Assembly (NCBI GenBank): GCA_010015805.1
Contig: ML978138.1
Span: forward strand, 248,001 to 312,000
Direction of reading: 5' to 3'
Source of the DNA: Rhizodiscina lignyota
Taxonomy: Eukaryota; Ascomycota; Dothideomycetes; Aulographales; Rhizodiscinaceae
DNA length: 64,000 nucleotides
A model generated the notes under the pieces. It searched no databases, was not told where the DNA came from, and was given only the letters and a program-made list of their open reading frames with translations. Made by a program: the position numbers and the translations under genes. Position 1 is the first letter of the stretch, and each line of letters starts with the position of its first letter. Shown piece after piece: positions 1 through 11,264 of the stretch.

Positions 1-1
1 G

Positions 2-1234
2 ATCAGGGTTCCGCATGATCTCAATCAAAACAACAATGAGGAGGCAGATGATGACTCCGATGACGAAGGCGAGACTGAGAGACAGTCCAGCGTGGGTACG
101 AGAGTGAAATCTCACGTACTGGTCTCAACTCCTCTCACTCTCGTGCACGCCTTGTCAGCTGCTCCGAGTTTGCCAACAATTCATTATCTCGTTCTCGACG
201 AAGCCGACGTCCTCCTGGATCCGCTCTTTCGGGACCAAACGCTTTCCATCTGGAATACCTGCAGCTCTCCTCACTTACGCGTCTCGCTCTGGTCCGCTAC
301 AATGGGTTCCAATATCGAGGCACTCACGCGAAACACTATTGCGGAACGGCATTCTATGAATGCTGAAACCGACCGTACCCCTCTACTTCGCCTCGTCGTC
401 GGCCTCCGTGATACCGCGCTACCGACAATTCACCACAAGCTGATATACTCCGCAAACGAACAAGGGAAATTACTTGCTTTGCGCCAGCTGCTGCGACCAA
501 CCGTTCCGTCTACCAGCAAGGATTCTCTCACTTCTCCCTCCGCATCACTTCGACCACCTTTCCTGGTCTTCACTCAAACCATTCCTCGGGCGCTTGCTCT
601 CGCTGCAGAAATTCAACATTCTATTCCTCCCTCTGCTGGTGGCGAACTACGAGTGGCATGTCTTCACGCCGACATGTCCGACACGAAGCGCGATGATGTG
701 ATGACGCGGTTTCGCAAAGGTGAAGTGTGGGTTCTTGTAACAACAGACCTGCTCGCCAGAGGAGTGGATTTCCGAGGCATCAACGGCGTCGTCAACTACG
801 ACATTCCGACTAGCGCAGCAGGATATATCCACCGTGTTGGACGTACGGGCAGAGCAGGGCGAGAGGGAGGTGTGGCTGTCACGCTTTACGCCGAAGAAGA
901 TCTGCCGTTCTTGAAGCCGATTGCGAATGTGGTAGCGGCGAGTGAAAAAGCCCGAGGTGCTGACGGAGGTGCGGAGGGAGTGCAGGAGTGGTTGCTCAAT
1001 GCACTGCCGACGCCTTCGAAGAGAGAGAAGAAGATGCTGAAGAAGAGGGGTGTCGAAGCACGGCGTCCTGGTATGGAGAGCGGGAAGGGTGGTGGGAAGG
1101 TTCGGATCAGCACGAAGAGTGGTTTTGAGAGGAAGATGGAGCATAGAAGGAGGGATGCCGTCAATGCAAGAAGGAGGAAAGAACGTGAACAAGCTGGAGA
1201 GGATGAAAGCGGTTTTGATGGATTCGATGACTAA
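2..1234 (+). CDS. ROK1: DEAD-box RNA helicase, ROK1/DDX52 type, 3' part
   Basis: ATP-dependent RNA helicase; ROK1 works in the nucleolus on early cleavages of the small-subunit pre-rRNA (family knowledge). The frame is open from base 2, so the 5' part with Walker A lies outside the window. Visible in order: an acidic insert, motif Ib region (STPLTL), the DEAD box ([10 protein letters not shown]), motif III (SATMGSN), then the RecA2 lobe with [17 protein letters not shown] (motif V) and [11 protein letters not shown] (motif VI). The phrases [31 protein letters not shown] and the basic KRGVEARRP tail are typical of Rok1 rather than of other DEAD-box proteins. The C-terminus is rich in Lys/Arg, as is usual for nucleolar helicases. 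Stop TAA at 1232-1234. No intron is visible. The minus-strand aldo/keto reductase ends only about 50 bp downstream, so the two genes are convergent. Confidence 0.93.
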   Translation: MRVPHDLNQNNNEEADDDSDDEGETERQSSVGTRVKSHVLVSTPLTLVHALSAAPSLPTIHYLVLDEADVLLDPLFRDQTLSIWNTCSSPHLRVSLWSATMGSNIEALTRNTIAERHSMNAETDRTPLLRLVVGLRDTALPTIHHKLIYSANEQGKLLALRQLLRPTVPSTSKDSLTSPSASLRPPFLVFTQTIPRALALAAEIQHSIPPSAGGELRVACLHADMSDTKRDDVMTRFRKGEVWVLVTTDLLARGVDFRGINGVVNYDIPTSAAGYIHRVGRTGRAGREGGVAVTLYAEEDLPFLKPIANVVAASEKARGADGGAEGVQEWLLNALPTPSKREKKMLKKRGVEARRPGMESGKGGGKVRISTKSGFERKMEHRRRDAVNARRRKEREQAGEDESGFDGFDD

Positions 1235-1284
1235 CGACGTAAGAATGGGCAGACCGAATCAATGCTTTTGAGCTATAGATATAT

Positions 1285-2478
1285 CTAAGCTTCTTCCTTG
1301 GTTTCCACGTACGCGAAAACTTTACCAACCGGCTGGGATCGATAGCCGGCCACTTCGGCGCTTTCGACAAACTTTCGAATCTCTTCCTCTTCTCCATCAG
1401 TAAGATGGATATTGAGAGCTCCACAATTCTCCTCCAGATACTTGATTCTCTTAGTACCAGGAATGGGGATCGTGTCATCGCCCTGTTTCAGAAGCCAAGC
1501 AATTGCCAACTGCGAAGAGGTACATCCTTTCTTATTTGCAAACGCTTTGAATTGATTGACAAGCTTTGCATTTGCATCCATGTTTTCCTCACTGAACCAG
1601 GGGAAGTGCGTTGCACGCCGATCATCGGAGCCAGTGACCGATTCTCTGTCCATGTATGCCCCGGTAAGCAACCCACGTCCAAGTGGGGAATAGCATACAA
1701 CGGCGACATCAAGCTCACGACAGGTTTGAAGAACGTTTGTGCCGGAATCTGTTTCAATCTCACGCACAAATGCCGAGTACTCCGTTTGGACCGCAGCAAC
1801 GGGCGCGATTTTGTAAGCACGGCGAAGAGTGTTCGAGCTCACTTCGCACAGCCCAATATGATTGATCTTGCCCTCCCTGGTGGTTGTCAGTTGACTCCAC
1901 GTCAGATTTAGTTTCACTTACGCTTTCAATTCAGCCAGTGCTCGCATTGTCTCCTCAATCGGAGTCTCGGGATTAAGACGATGAGCATAATCTAATCGAG
2001 ATCAGTCAGAAATTCAGATCGAATCGCCAAAATGCCAACTGAGGAGGCTTACACAGATCAATGCTGTCAATCCCCAGCTTCTTGAGACTCTTCTCACACT
2101 CTTGCTTACAGTACTCGGCGGTACTATCGATACCCCTAAACTGCACACCTTCCATGACGAGCCCAAACTTCGTAGCAAGGAAGATCTCGTCTCTCTTTCC
2201 GGTCCGCTTGAACCATTTGCCCAACATTTCTTCGCTGTCACCGTAGATGCTGTGTTGCGTGGGTTAGCACTGTTGCCGGCACTGCAATCTGAATCTCACT
2301 TGGCGGTGTCCCAAAATGTCTCTCCCAACTCAGCGGCACGGTCCAAGAGCTGAAATTGCTCCTCTTCAGTAGGCGCTGTGCCATAAACTCCGGCCATCAC
2401 CATCGTTCCTAAACCCAGAGCTGGCACACTCGGGCCATTCTTGCCGAGCTTACGCAGCGGGACTGATTTGGGAGACAT
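1285..2478 (-). CDS. aldo/keto reductase
   Basis: NADPH-dependent oxidoreductase of the aldo/keto reductase superfamily (YakC/pyridoxal-reductase-like group), probably cytosolic; substrate unknown. Four exons give 345 residues: 2478-2300, 2249-2053, 1991-1922 and 1876-1285, with introns of 50, 61 and 45 nt whose phases all fit. Visible: the N-terminal LGLGTM strand, the catalytic region DTANIYGDSEEMLGKW (Asp, Tyr), Lys in LATKFGLV, HRLNPETPIEETM, GKINHIGLCEVS, QTEYSAF, CYSPLGRGLLTG and the cofactor motif IPIPGTKR. The length is typical. The start ATG at 2478 gives the canonical opening with LGKNGPSVPALGLGTM. It is divergently arranged with a Zn2Cys6 factor whose ATG is 492 bp away, which could be its regulator (inference). 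Confidence 0.92.
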
Positions 2479-2970
2479 GTCAAATTGAGAGTATGAGGCG
2501 AATTGATACTATCTGATTGAGCGAATAAAGTCTCGACTTATGAGAGAAGATTGCCATCAAGCTGTCGAGGTATGAGAAGAAAGCATGCTTGGGGTCAATA
2601 TATAGACTGGTCCGCACCCAGATACTAAATTTGCATGAGTCCGACACGGACGAGCGTTCACCGACATATCGAACTGGCGTTACAGGTCCGCAAAACCCTC
2701 CGATAAGTCCGCTCGTTACTTCCTCAAATGTTATGCTAAAATATAAGGAAACGGTGGTACTGCTTGGGAGTCGTCTGATGCTAAATGGACTGGCCAATTA
2801 GAATGCGTAATTCCCGACCAAGCCAATGACGAGAATAGAGCTAGTACTGATTCGGCGCCCCTTTTGATCGATGAACCGGCTGGAGCCGCACCTCAGGCTT
2901 TCGCCTCATGAAAGTGCACGCATAGCAACAATCATGGCAGTGAACCGCAAAGAAGACATACCATGTTTGT
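2479..2970. promoter_or_regulatory. divergent promoter region, AKR / Zn2Cys6 factor
   Basis: This spacer is 492 bp between the two ATG codons of oppositely oriented genes and must hold both promoters. I saw no credible ORF. It contains CGG and CCG triplets (for example ctccgataagtccg near 2698), the half-site type bound by Zn2Cys6 proteins, but no clearly spaced inverted CGG pair that I would claim as an operator. Confidence 0.45.
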
Positions 2971-4746
2971 ATGATCATGAGCGGAGACTCTCAATCCAAT
3001 AAGCCTCTCAGAAATCGCGGCACAGGCAGAACCCATGCGAAGTCAGGTTGCCGCACCTGCAAGTGAGTCGCTGCACCTGCATTTCTCTTCGGGAAGAGCT
3101 CAACCAAAGCTAATGTGTCTGACAGAATCCGGAAGATCAAATGCGATGAAGGCCGTCCGGCTTGTCGCCGATGCGTATCTACTGGTCGAGTGTGCGATGG
3201 CTATGGGGTTTGGGGCGGTGGGGGTGACTTTTACGCTCATGGTCGACGTTCCTTGATTTCGAAGGACACCTGCCTTCCTACTTGGGAACCAGCAAATGTT
3301 CCTATCACTGCTGGTAATGCGGACGAGAAATTCTATTTTGACTGGTTCCGATTCCGTACTGTGAAAAAGATTCCGGGCGCATTCGTCCTGACTTTCTGGG
3401 AGACACTAATCTTCCAGGCGACCATGAGCGAGCCGGCCGTCTTGCATGCTGTTCTCACTTTGAGCTCTGTCCATAAAAGAGACATCGTCAGTAGCGACGA
3501 CGAAAGACGAAGTATCGGATCTCCGGATGAACAGGAACAGTTCACGCTGCAGCATTATACCAACGCCATTCGCCACCTTCGACCCCATTTCTCCACCAGA
3601 GACTTGGCATCTGTACGAGTGGCTTTGATCAGCTGCTTTATCTTTGTTTGTCTGGAGTTTCTTCGTGGCCACTTCAGAACCGCGCAAGGTCACCTCGAAA
3701 GCGGACTGAATGTCCTTAGAGAGCTGCAGTTTTCTTCGTGTGCAGAGGGAATCTTCGCTTGGAAGCCATCCCGAAATTCGATCGACGATTGCATCATTAC
3801 AGCATTCTCCAGGCTACATACACAAGTGGAGCTCTTCAAACACAGTTACCAACACCCGTTTGAGGCCCTGCAGCTTTCTCAGGCCGAGCTTGCAGTCTCC
3901 ACATTCCATTCCGTCAATCAAGCCTGGCAACAAATAGAGCGACTCTTGAATAAAATATTTCATCTTACCGAACAAGTCCGTCGACAACATATTTCCAACA
4001 ATGCATCTCCAGATGGCCGTTCCGCGTTGCTCGGCCATCAGCAACAGATTCAAGCAGAACTTGCGCAGTGGCTTGGTGCGTTCGAGGAATCTGGGGACAT
4101 GCTACAGAGTCAAGACCCTGAATGGATCCGTTCTGGATTGTTGCGTGTTCATCACACCATGGCAAGCATCATGGCCGATGTCTGCCTCTCACAAGATGAC
4201 GAATCCATATTCGACTCTCACACGGGACAATTCGTTCTCCTCATTAATCAGTCGGTGGATATGTGGAAGGTGGGCTCGTCCCGAGCACTGCCGGGCCACT
4301 GGATGGATATGTCTAGGTCCTTAGTTGATATCGGCTGGATTTCACCACTTTACTACACAGCCCTCAGGTGCCGCATCCATCGGGTTAGGCTTCAAGCCAT
4401 CAGATTGCTCGAGACCGCTTCGCATCGAGAAGGCATTTGGGACTCGAAAATAGCTTCCTGTGTTGCTCGACAAGTGATGAAGATCGAGGAAAGGGACTGC
4501 TACGAAGATCTTGCCAAAGCCGACGATTTTCCGCTTTCCTCCTCTCCTTCGCCACAGGATCTGTCACTGCCGATATTACCCCAGTTCCATAGAGTACACG
4601 AGGTTAAGGTGGCTCTGTCCGATGGCCCAACCGATAGTGTAATCTTATCCTACAGACAGACTGCTGCGGGTTGGAAAGACGTCCGAGTTGCGGTTCGAAA
4701 TCACGGAAACTCTTCGCATGGTGCCTTCTCAAACATCGACGCATGA
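2971..4746 (+). CDS. Zn2Cys6 fungal transcription factor
   Basis: Nuclear DNA-binding regulator. Two exons, 2971-3062 and 3126-4746, with a 63-nt intron inside the zinc cluster, give 570 residues. After splicing the cluster is CRTC-KIRKIKC-DEGRPAC-RRC-VSTGRVC, a perfect CX2CX6CX6CX2CX6C. The rest is a long helical region of the fungal_trans_2 type, with FRFRTVKKIPGAF, the ALISCFIFVCLEFLRGHFRTAQGHL segment typical of this family, and a weakly conserved C-terminus. I chose ATG 2971 because it keeps the frame through a basic stretch into the cluster; ATG 2977 is an equally good alternative. Neighbour: a divergent aldo/keto reductase. Target genes cannot be read from the sequence. The zinc cluster would be missed if only the single open frame after the intron were annotated. 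Confidence 0.9.
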
Positions 4747-5322
4747 AAGTGAAGGGCTTCTAGGTGGAAAGGACTTTCCTCAGTCTCAGCCCCCATTATC
4801 GGAGTTGGAGGGGCCACACCAACTCTCTCAAATTGAATGCTGTAAAAGGAGTCTGCTCAAATTGGACTGTTGGGGAAAAACATATTGTAGAAGTTGTGTC
4901 GGAGCAGCTCCCACATCTGATCATCTGATCGCATTTGCTGCGTTGTATGCCCATATGAAGCAAAACCTCGGTTTCATTAGGAAGTTTCTTGATGAATCAT
5001 CTATAATCGCCTCGCCCGCCGCTGCAGTAGACTCTAGAGGACAATATTGCGCTACGGGGCGGTATCCAAAAAAATTTCAAAATCGGGTCCTTCTCCAGTG
5101 CTTGAATGTGCGGTCTCTTTCTTCGAACGTGTGCGCGTTTGTCGATTGCAAGATTTGTTATGGAATGAAAGCGGGTTCCAGACCACCTGAAGAAGCTCAT
5201 CTCCGCGTCATTCAAGCTCTTGGTTCGAGTCCGCCGTGAAGGCGGTTAGGTATCCCCAGTGCTCTATGCATTTCTGCTCGATTTTCTTGGTGAGCTTGTC
5301 TGGCTTGTTATCTTCACGGGCG
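4747..5322. other. intergenic, convergent 3' regions
   Basis: This stretch of 576 bp lies between the 3' ends of the transcription factor and the ubiquitin-like gene. A 183-codon plus-strand frame runs through it from 4688 but overlaps the transcription factor coding end, shows no family motif and is probably chance. I see nothing else. Confidence 0.5.
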
Positions 5323-7120
5323 TTAGACAGAAACCCAATAATCAAAAAGGCAGTCGTATTTATTACCTTCCCGACTCTGGCGATTATGTCTCTCTATTCT
5401 ACGAAACTGGTCCTCTAAATGGATGAGCTCCGTTTGCTTTTGAAGTAGAATTTGAATACAGAACGCGGGTAAACCTCTACCATGGTTGGCCCACTGGAAG
5501 ACGTTGTCGCTCGGCTTTACTCTAGTTGTACGCAAATGTAAGCGTCGAAAGTGTGAATAGTGATCATTGGGGCTGTCATCTTCTGTGGTGGAAGCAATAT
5601 CCATATTGTGATTGTTTGCTTTTCGCTCCCTTGAAGCAACCGTTGGCAGATCAATATCTCCGATCCCTGCCTCTGCTACCTCTTTCTCTTCAATGCGTTG
5701 GTAGTGTATCCCACATTGGGAACTGGGATGTCGTTAGCGATGAAGAGATCCTGAGATGATAGTTTCTGAGAGAATACCAATCAATTGCTTGGTCAATGTC
5801 AGCCGTGGGCTCTTGGTATTGGCAGCTTGGGCAACAGTTCCTCGTATGCTCTTTCTCAACAAAAAGGGCATCCATGTTGATTTTACGACCAGGAATGAAG
5901 TATAATTCGAAAGGATGGGTGCTGTCCACTAAGACCTTACTGTGGGCATCTTCAAGCACATACTGCCTCTTTTCAACGATTCTCAATCCGCGTTGTTTGA
6001 ACCGCACGGCCAAAACTGCGAGGAATGCCTCCCAACTATTGATCCAGGTCAAATCAATCCGTGCCTGAAAGGCACAAGCATCCATAAAATAGACAGGCTT
6101 TTGATCTTCGACTTGCGCAGGGAGTGATGCTTGCATTTGGAGGACTGAGCGATATATCTTGAAACTTGTTTTGCAGACTTCTTTCACATCATTTGTCATA
6201 GCATTCAACTCCGGGCATTCGACATGTGGCTCGTTATTCGATATGATATGCTGCAACGTGGGCAGCATCTTCGCTAGTTGCAAGAACACTGTGTTGTCTG
6301 ACATGCTCTGACTGATGCATGTGAGTTGATGTTCATATGCAGAGCGCGAAGATGAGTTATATGCGGTTCGGTCTTGTGAGTTCAAAGTCGTTATCTTCCT
6401 ACTGAGGGTGTTAGCGCGTAGCTTGATCATATAATACGAAAGAGCTAGTTTCTCATGAGCGTATGAGATCTGCAACGGGGTTTTAAATTCGCGATAACGG
6501 GAAGTACATATTCTGAGGCAGGTCCGGCAAGCTAGTCCTTGACAAGCTCGAATGTGAACTCATTAATACGAGGGAGATTCCTGGAAGCGCTGAAGGCAAA
6601 TATAACAGTGGCTTTACAGACTGTCCGCTCTCTGAAAACTAGCTTCATCGTATTCTTACAAACGAAAATAGAAGGGTAAGTTTGAAAAGACTGACAGCTG
6701 CAAGGCCATGAGTGATATCATTATGGAAGAAGTATGCCCTTGAATTTGGGCTCGGAAGTGTTGCACGTCTTCCTTTCGATAGAGCGTCCACTGTATCTTC
6801 CGAAGTTGATCACGCCAGCGTGAACCCGAACCGGTAGCTCGCAAGGACGGCTGGTACTTTGAAATCTGGTCCAGGAAATGAGAGACGGTGTCCTGGCATT
6901 GGGCCGCAGCTTGCTCGATAGCTATCTTTTGCGGCCTGAGTGAGTCGCACACCTGGAGGTGTTTCACCTCCAACAATGAGCGTTCAAGGTGAAAGAGCTC
7001 GTGAATAAGATCTTGATACTCTTTAGACGAGCCAGAGCCGCGCTTGAGCGCATTGATCAGCTGCCGGACGAGCTCGATTCCATCAACAAAGTCGCCAACT
7101 GAAAAGCCAAACGCGGCCAT
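5323..7120 (-). CDS. ubiquitin-like-domain protein with fungal STAND N-terminal helical domain
   Basis: Fungus-specific family of unknown biochemical role. Its N-terminal module is the helical domain found at the front of NLR/STAND proteins, and its middle is a ubiquitin-like fold. Three exons, 7120-6696, 6401-5778 and 5722-5323, give 482 residues; introns are 294 nt (unusually long) and 55 nt, all phase 2. Exon 1: the opening AAFGFSVGDFVDGIELVRQL and amphipathic helices. Exon 2: VYFMDACAFQARIDLTWINSW and the family signature VLEDAHSKVLVD...ELYFIPGRKINMDALF. A CPSC pair in exon 2 and a CSQCGIHYQRI pair created by the second splice form a probable zinc-binding hairpin, which strongly supports that junction. 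The first intron is less certain; a donor nearer 6657 is possible. The C-terminal 90 residues are not recognised. Confidence 0.78.
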
Positions 7121-8181
7121 TTTGGATCATAACAGTGCAAATTTTAACAACTTTAACGAAACACACGACAGCAATACCACCACTGCTATTGAAACGAGTC
7201 CAAACCGACAAAGAAGAAGAAAACAGCTGAATGTGCGATAGTGTCGAGACAAGGCTGAAGCGCGGTTGGTTGAGTTCGCCTTGCTCAGCCACCAGTCTCC
7301 CACTGGATGCACTAACGAAATCCACATTGCATGTGTAACTCATTGAGGCAAGGCGTTGTAGCTATAGCCACATCTGCAACTGAGAAGCACGGTACTTGAT
7401 CTGAAGGTTTCGACTAGAGAACGGTCGTAGAGATACCTCTTTCGTGGGCAACTTGCAAGTATCTCCAGAGCAATGAAGCATGACCGGAGACCAGATAAGA
7501 ACCCTTGCCCTCTAGACGTATAAAAGCAACTAAGAGATGGCACAACTAAAGATAAGGCAGCATATCAATCCCTTTGTTCTATAATCCACCGGATGAAGTC
7601 ACCCCAGAGATCCGAGCTTCTGTGGGGCCCAGGTCCAGAATGTGCGACGCGGGTGACAACATTGTTGAGCCTGATTAACAAAACGACTACAGTAGGGAGG
7701 CCATCTCTGAAAACTTGATTGAATATACAGCAAAAAGCATATATGCACAACACGCAGCTTCAGTGTGTAATTCATATTATCTAACTATAATACGCATCCT
7801 CGCGATTCGACATATTTGCAGCGACGACGAGTCAACTATGCTGTCACCCACTCGTGTACCAATGTAGTGCAGAAATGGAATTATAGCGAGTCAGCGGCAT
7901 AAATGTGTCCACTAAGACACCGCTTTCGTTGGCCACGACTCCATACCGGTGCTGCAGGCTTCCGCATTGGTCAGTCAGACACAGCGACTGTTCCTTCCGA
8001 AATCTCCTGGGCAAGATCGACTTCGGATCTACCCGACCAAGCTAGATGTAGCTTGTTGTAATAGATAACCTTTAGACCCTAAACGGCCATCTTTACCCCT
8101 GGTTATTAGAGTACGCGATTGCGTGGTATCATATATATGCTAACGAGGAAGCGTCATTCAATGCACATTCTGGCCGTTATT
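7121..8181. other. intergenic region with one copy of a dispersed short repeat
   Basis: The spacer is 1061 bp and AT-rich in part. No gene is recognised. Around 7592-7640 it holds a stretch that closely resembles 10070-10118 (core gagcttctgtggggcc), with the copy here showing mostly C-to-T and G-to-A differences. Confidence 0.5.
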
Positions 8182-9435
8182 TTACAATTCTATTTGGCCC
8201 CATCCACTGGCCCTGGCCCTTACAGCACCCAAGTCGTCCATATTCAAAATGCCAACCTTCAACTGAACCAAGACTCGCCACGCAATATCTCTTAGATTTG
8301 GTGGGCTTGCAGGCGTGTCCCAATACCTGGCAATCAAGCCTCGGGCCTTCGCTTGCTCGATCTGCGTCGACGCTATGTCCTTCGCACTCGGAGTGTCTGG
8401 AAGAGGAAGGGATTCGTTGTGCCACGTGTACAGACGGGCACGTTTGAACTCCGTGGATGCGAAGTACGAATTCGAGCGGTTGTATGCGTATATGGGCGGA
8501 TCCACATCAAAATTATCGTCGGCTGAGAACAGCATGTCCAGCTGCGCATCCCAGAAAATGTCCCTGTGTGTTGCGTTAAGCGCCATCACAGATTGGAATG
8601 GAGCATTTCCTGACGCCACGACGGTAAGGGGGCGCATGACACGCTCTGTGCCGTTCCAGTAGGTGAGGTAGTCGAGGTCACGTAGCGGTTGCAGTTGAAC
8701 ATCCAATTCCGCAAAGGTCTCTGGACCTGCGGTTTTATGGTCAATGAGAAGGACGACTGTTTGCTGAGGAGCTTGATCAAAGATGCCTCGCCATGTGCCG
8801 TCAGTGATGTGGGCATTCTGCATCTCAAGCATGCGCTGCAATGGTTCCAGGTACATGGAGCGCAAGGTTGAGGCACCATTTAGGCTCGATGATGCGTGGC
8901 CAACGAGAAGGTCGGAATTGCTGAGGTGGACATCAGCCTCGACGCTGATGCAACCAGAGCCAAGCGCCTCGAAGAGAGGAATCCGCCGCCAGTAATCATT
9001 ATGCGAGTGGACGGGGACCGGGACAGCGTTATGGATGAAGGATTGTCGTTCGCTGTCCCATATTGAGGGGCTGTTCTGATTGACGTTGTCGCCGAACCTT
9101 ATGTCAAATGGGTCGTTTGGGACGCGAACTAACCCCGATTGAAGATGCTGAATCCAGATAAACTGAAAGATACATCTGTTAATAAGCGGTCAGTAACGAA
9201 TCGGCGGAACGGTTGCGACATTCTCTCACAGCGCGGTCATGAGGCAAGCCACAGTTTTGAACAAGTCAGACACCCGGTGGCCTTTCCTGTTCTTCAGCAG
9301 AGTTACAGGAGCTACCCAAGCACGAATCGGGAGACTTGGTTGTTTCTTTTGTCCCTCTCGAACGTTGCTCTCAAGATCCGTACGGATCATCGGGTCGTCT
9401 GACCCGTTACTGCTGGACGAGGACCTCAACTCCAT
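8182..9435 (-). CDS. AIM6: AIM6-type PLC-like phosphodiesterase, membrane anchored
   Basis: Member of the 'altered inheritance of mitochondria 6' family, which has a glycerophosphodiester/phospholipase-C-like TIM barrel. Two exons, 9435-9230 and 9175-8182, give 399 residues; the 54-nt intron (phase 2) falls inside a single transmembrane helix, reading DLFKTVACLMTAL before and CIFQFIWIQHLQ after the splice, and the hydrophobic run only forms when joined. Catalytic motifs: VPVHSHNDYWRRIPLFEALG (HSHND), CISVEADVHL, LLVGHASSSL, and VLLIDHKT; this is the family's usual order. The N-terminus is a Ser-rich cytosolic tail. The first ATG of the open frame is at 9435; an earlier GTG is not used. The substrate is unknown. 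The start is less certain than the body. Confidence 0.88.
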
Positions 9436-11264
9436 GATGTGCACGCCGCTCCTATGATTGTGTCTATTTTAAGTGTTCAAGCTAGGGCTTGAAGGGCCCA
9501 GGATATCGTAGCTGGAACTTCCACCGACCACTACTTGGAGAGCACTAGAACTAAAAGACCTTTAGGAAAGTCACGGCAGGTCAATATTGTCTTGCAAGTT
9601 GGAGAGAAGAAGAGGACGAAGAAAGAAAGTAAGCAGATGAAGGAACAGGAAATGACTTGTTGTAGGCTGCGACTAAAGGCATATTCCGCGCAGACGAGGC
9701 CCGAGCGGGGGCAGTGTTGTAGATCACTACGGGGTTGAATGTCGCAGGCCAGGCAGACACCGTTCGACGCTTGACATTCCTGGGGCCGAACGCGAATCTT
9801 GGTCGATTGAGGCCTCAAGTCAAGGCGATTGATCGGACGCTTGGCAAGTGTAGTAGAGAACGGCCAGAGAGACGGCTCTTCCGGAGGACTCCGTATCCCT
9901 GTAGCAATGACTGTCGCGTCAGAGGTGCCGTTCAGCGATGCTTTTCCTCTCGAGTAGGTATGATTAGAGACTTGACTGGCAAGTCCTTCAGCAGTCGAGG
10001 GACGGCACGGCTGAAGATGATGCAGAGATGAGAGAAAAGAGAGTCGTTTCGTCCTACGATCCAGATATGAAGCCGCCCCAGACGCCCGAGCTTCTGTGGG
10101 GCCGAGGCCCGCGATGCAATTCAACTTTCCGAGCCTCCTTAGCTCCTTGCATCCAGTCGTGAATCCCTCACTCATCACCCCTCCGTGCCTTGCAGAAATG
10201 CAAATCGCGGTATGCAATGGCCTCGCATACTGACCCTGCCGCAACTCGATGACGCGCGCTACAATCAAGGCAGGGCAGACGCGCTGCCGCCCGCCCCGCC
10301 AGCCCAAAGCCAACCTCTGTTCTTGGGAGAAATGAAGGGAGCAACATCGTTTACTATGCTGTGGTCTCCTAACCGCTCCTAGCCCACACCCGTGTGTAGT
10401 ACAATACCTCTGTCATCTCAGTCCCTTGGTCCATTGTCACAATCCACCAAGAATCCCCCGATTTGGAAGGATTGCCCCTCAACAACGTCAGGACAAGACC
10501 AGCTGGAAGGTCCATCCATAGGTGGTAGCAGCCTGGCGCCGAGCAATGCTCTTTCCATGCGATGCTCCTCCGTTGGTGGGAATAAAAGCTTGTCCACCAC
10601 CTACATTTGTCAGAGCCAAAGAGCGTGATAGGCTTCTTGCCGTTGCGTGGAGGAAGCGGTTCGTCTAGCCATGGATGGGTAATGCGGAAGCTGGCGAGAC
10701 TGACGAAGCTCCAAGGAAGCGAGGCCCGGGGACCGGGGGTGTAAGGGATATAAATACAGCCCATCGATCGTTGTGCGGAGTTTGCGTGGGTGATTGGAGA
10801 GCTTCGAGATTGAAGCTTCGTACAAGCGGGCCAATCAATGGCAGCAGTCGCTAACCACCACTACCAGTATGCGCCTTCCCTCTTTTCCATCCCTACCGTC
10901 ATAGATTAGGTCAAAGAATGCTATGCACTTTCTGAGAAGAGATGGCGCGAATTCGGGCAAGTCTCCAAGAGGATTTGCATCTATGGCTTGGTCGGTACGA
11001 GTACTCCACCTTTGCAGTCCTTGCTCCCGTGTGACAGTCTCGAGCGAATTGGGTCCGGACGTAGGACCAGGAGGCCGGCCCATGGCTATACATTTGCCTC
11101 TTAATTGTCGTGCCATCTTCACGCAAGGCTTTTGGAGTTCAACGGACACCGTAGTCCCCATCCATTCATTGGAACCTCACACTCATTTGACGTCGCTCTT
11201 TCACACGTCCTTCCTTTACGCTCTTCTCATGCTCTGGTCTCTGTTCGCTATTTGCAAAAGTACA
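9436..11264. other. long intergenic region
   Basis: This gap of 1829 bp has no recognisable gene. A 260-codon minus-strand frame (9531-10313) shows no domain and is compositionally odd (many Arg, Cys, Ser). A second copy of the short repeat seen near 7593 lies at about 10070-10118. A TATA-like gatataaatac at about 10747 is followed by no obvious gene on either strand. Confidence 0.45.

Noticed and set aside
4688-5239. 183-codon plus-strand frame after the transcription factor
   Set aside because: Overlaps the end of the transcription factor in another frame, no motif and no splice signals that would make it a 3' exon.
9531-10313. 260-codon open frame on the minus strand
   Set aside because: No domain, biased composition (Arg/Cys/Ser), TTG/ATG start without context and a repeat relic inside; most likely chance in GC-rich DNA.
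10369-11161. Minus-strand frames of 131 and 108 codons
   Set aside because: No motifs, and the second runs close to the promoter of the Frag1-like gene; not supported.
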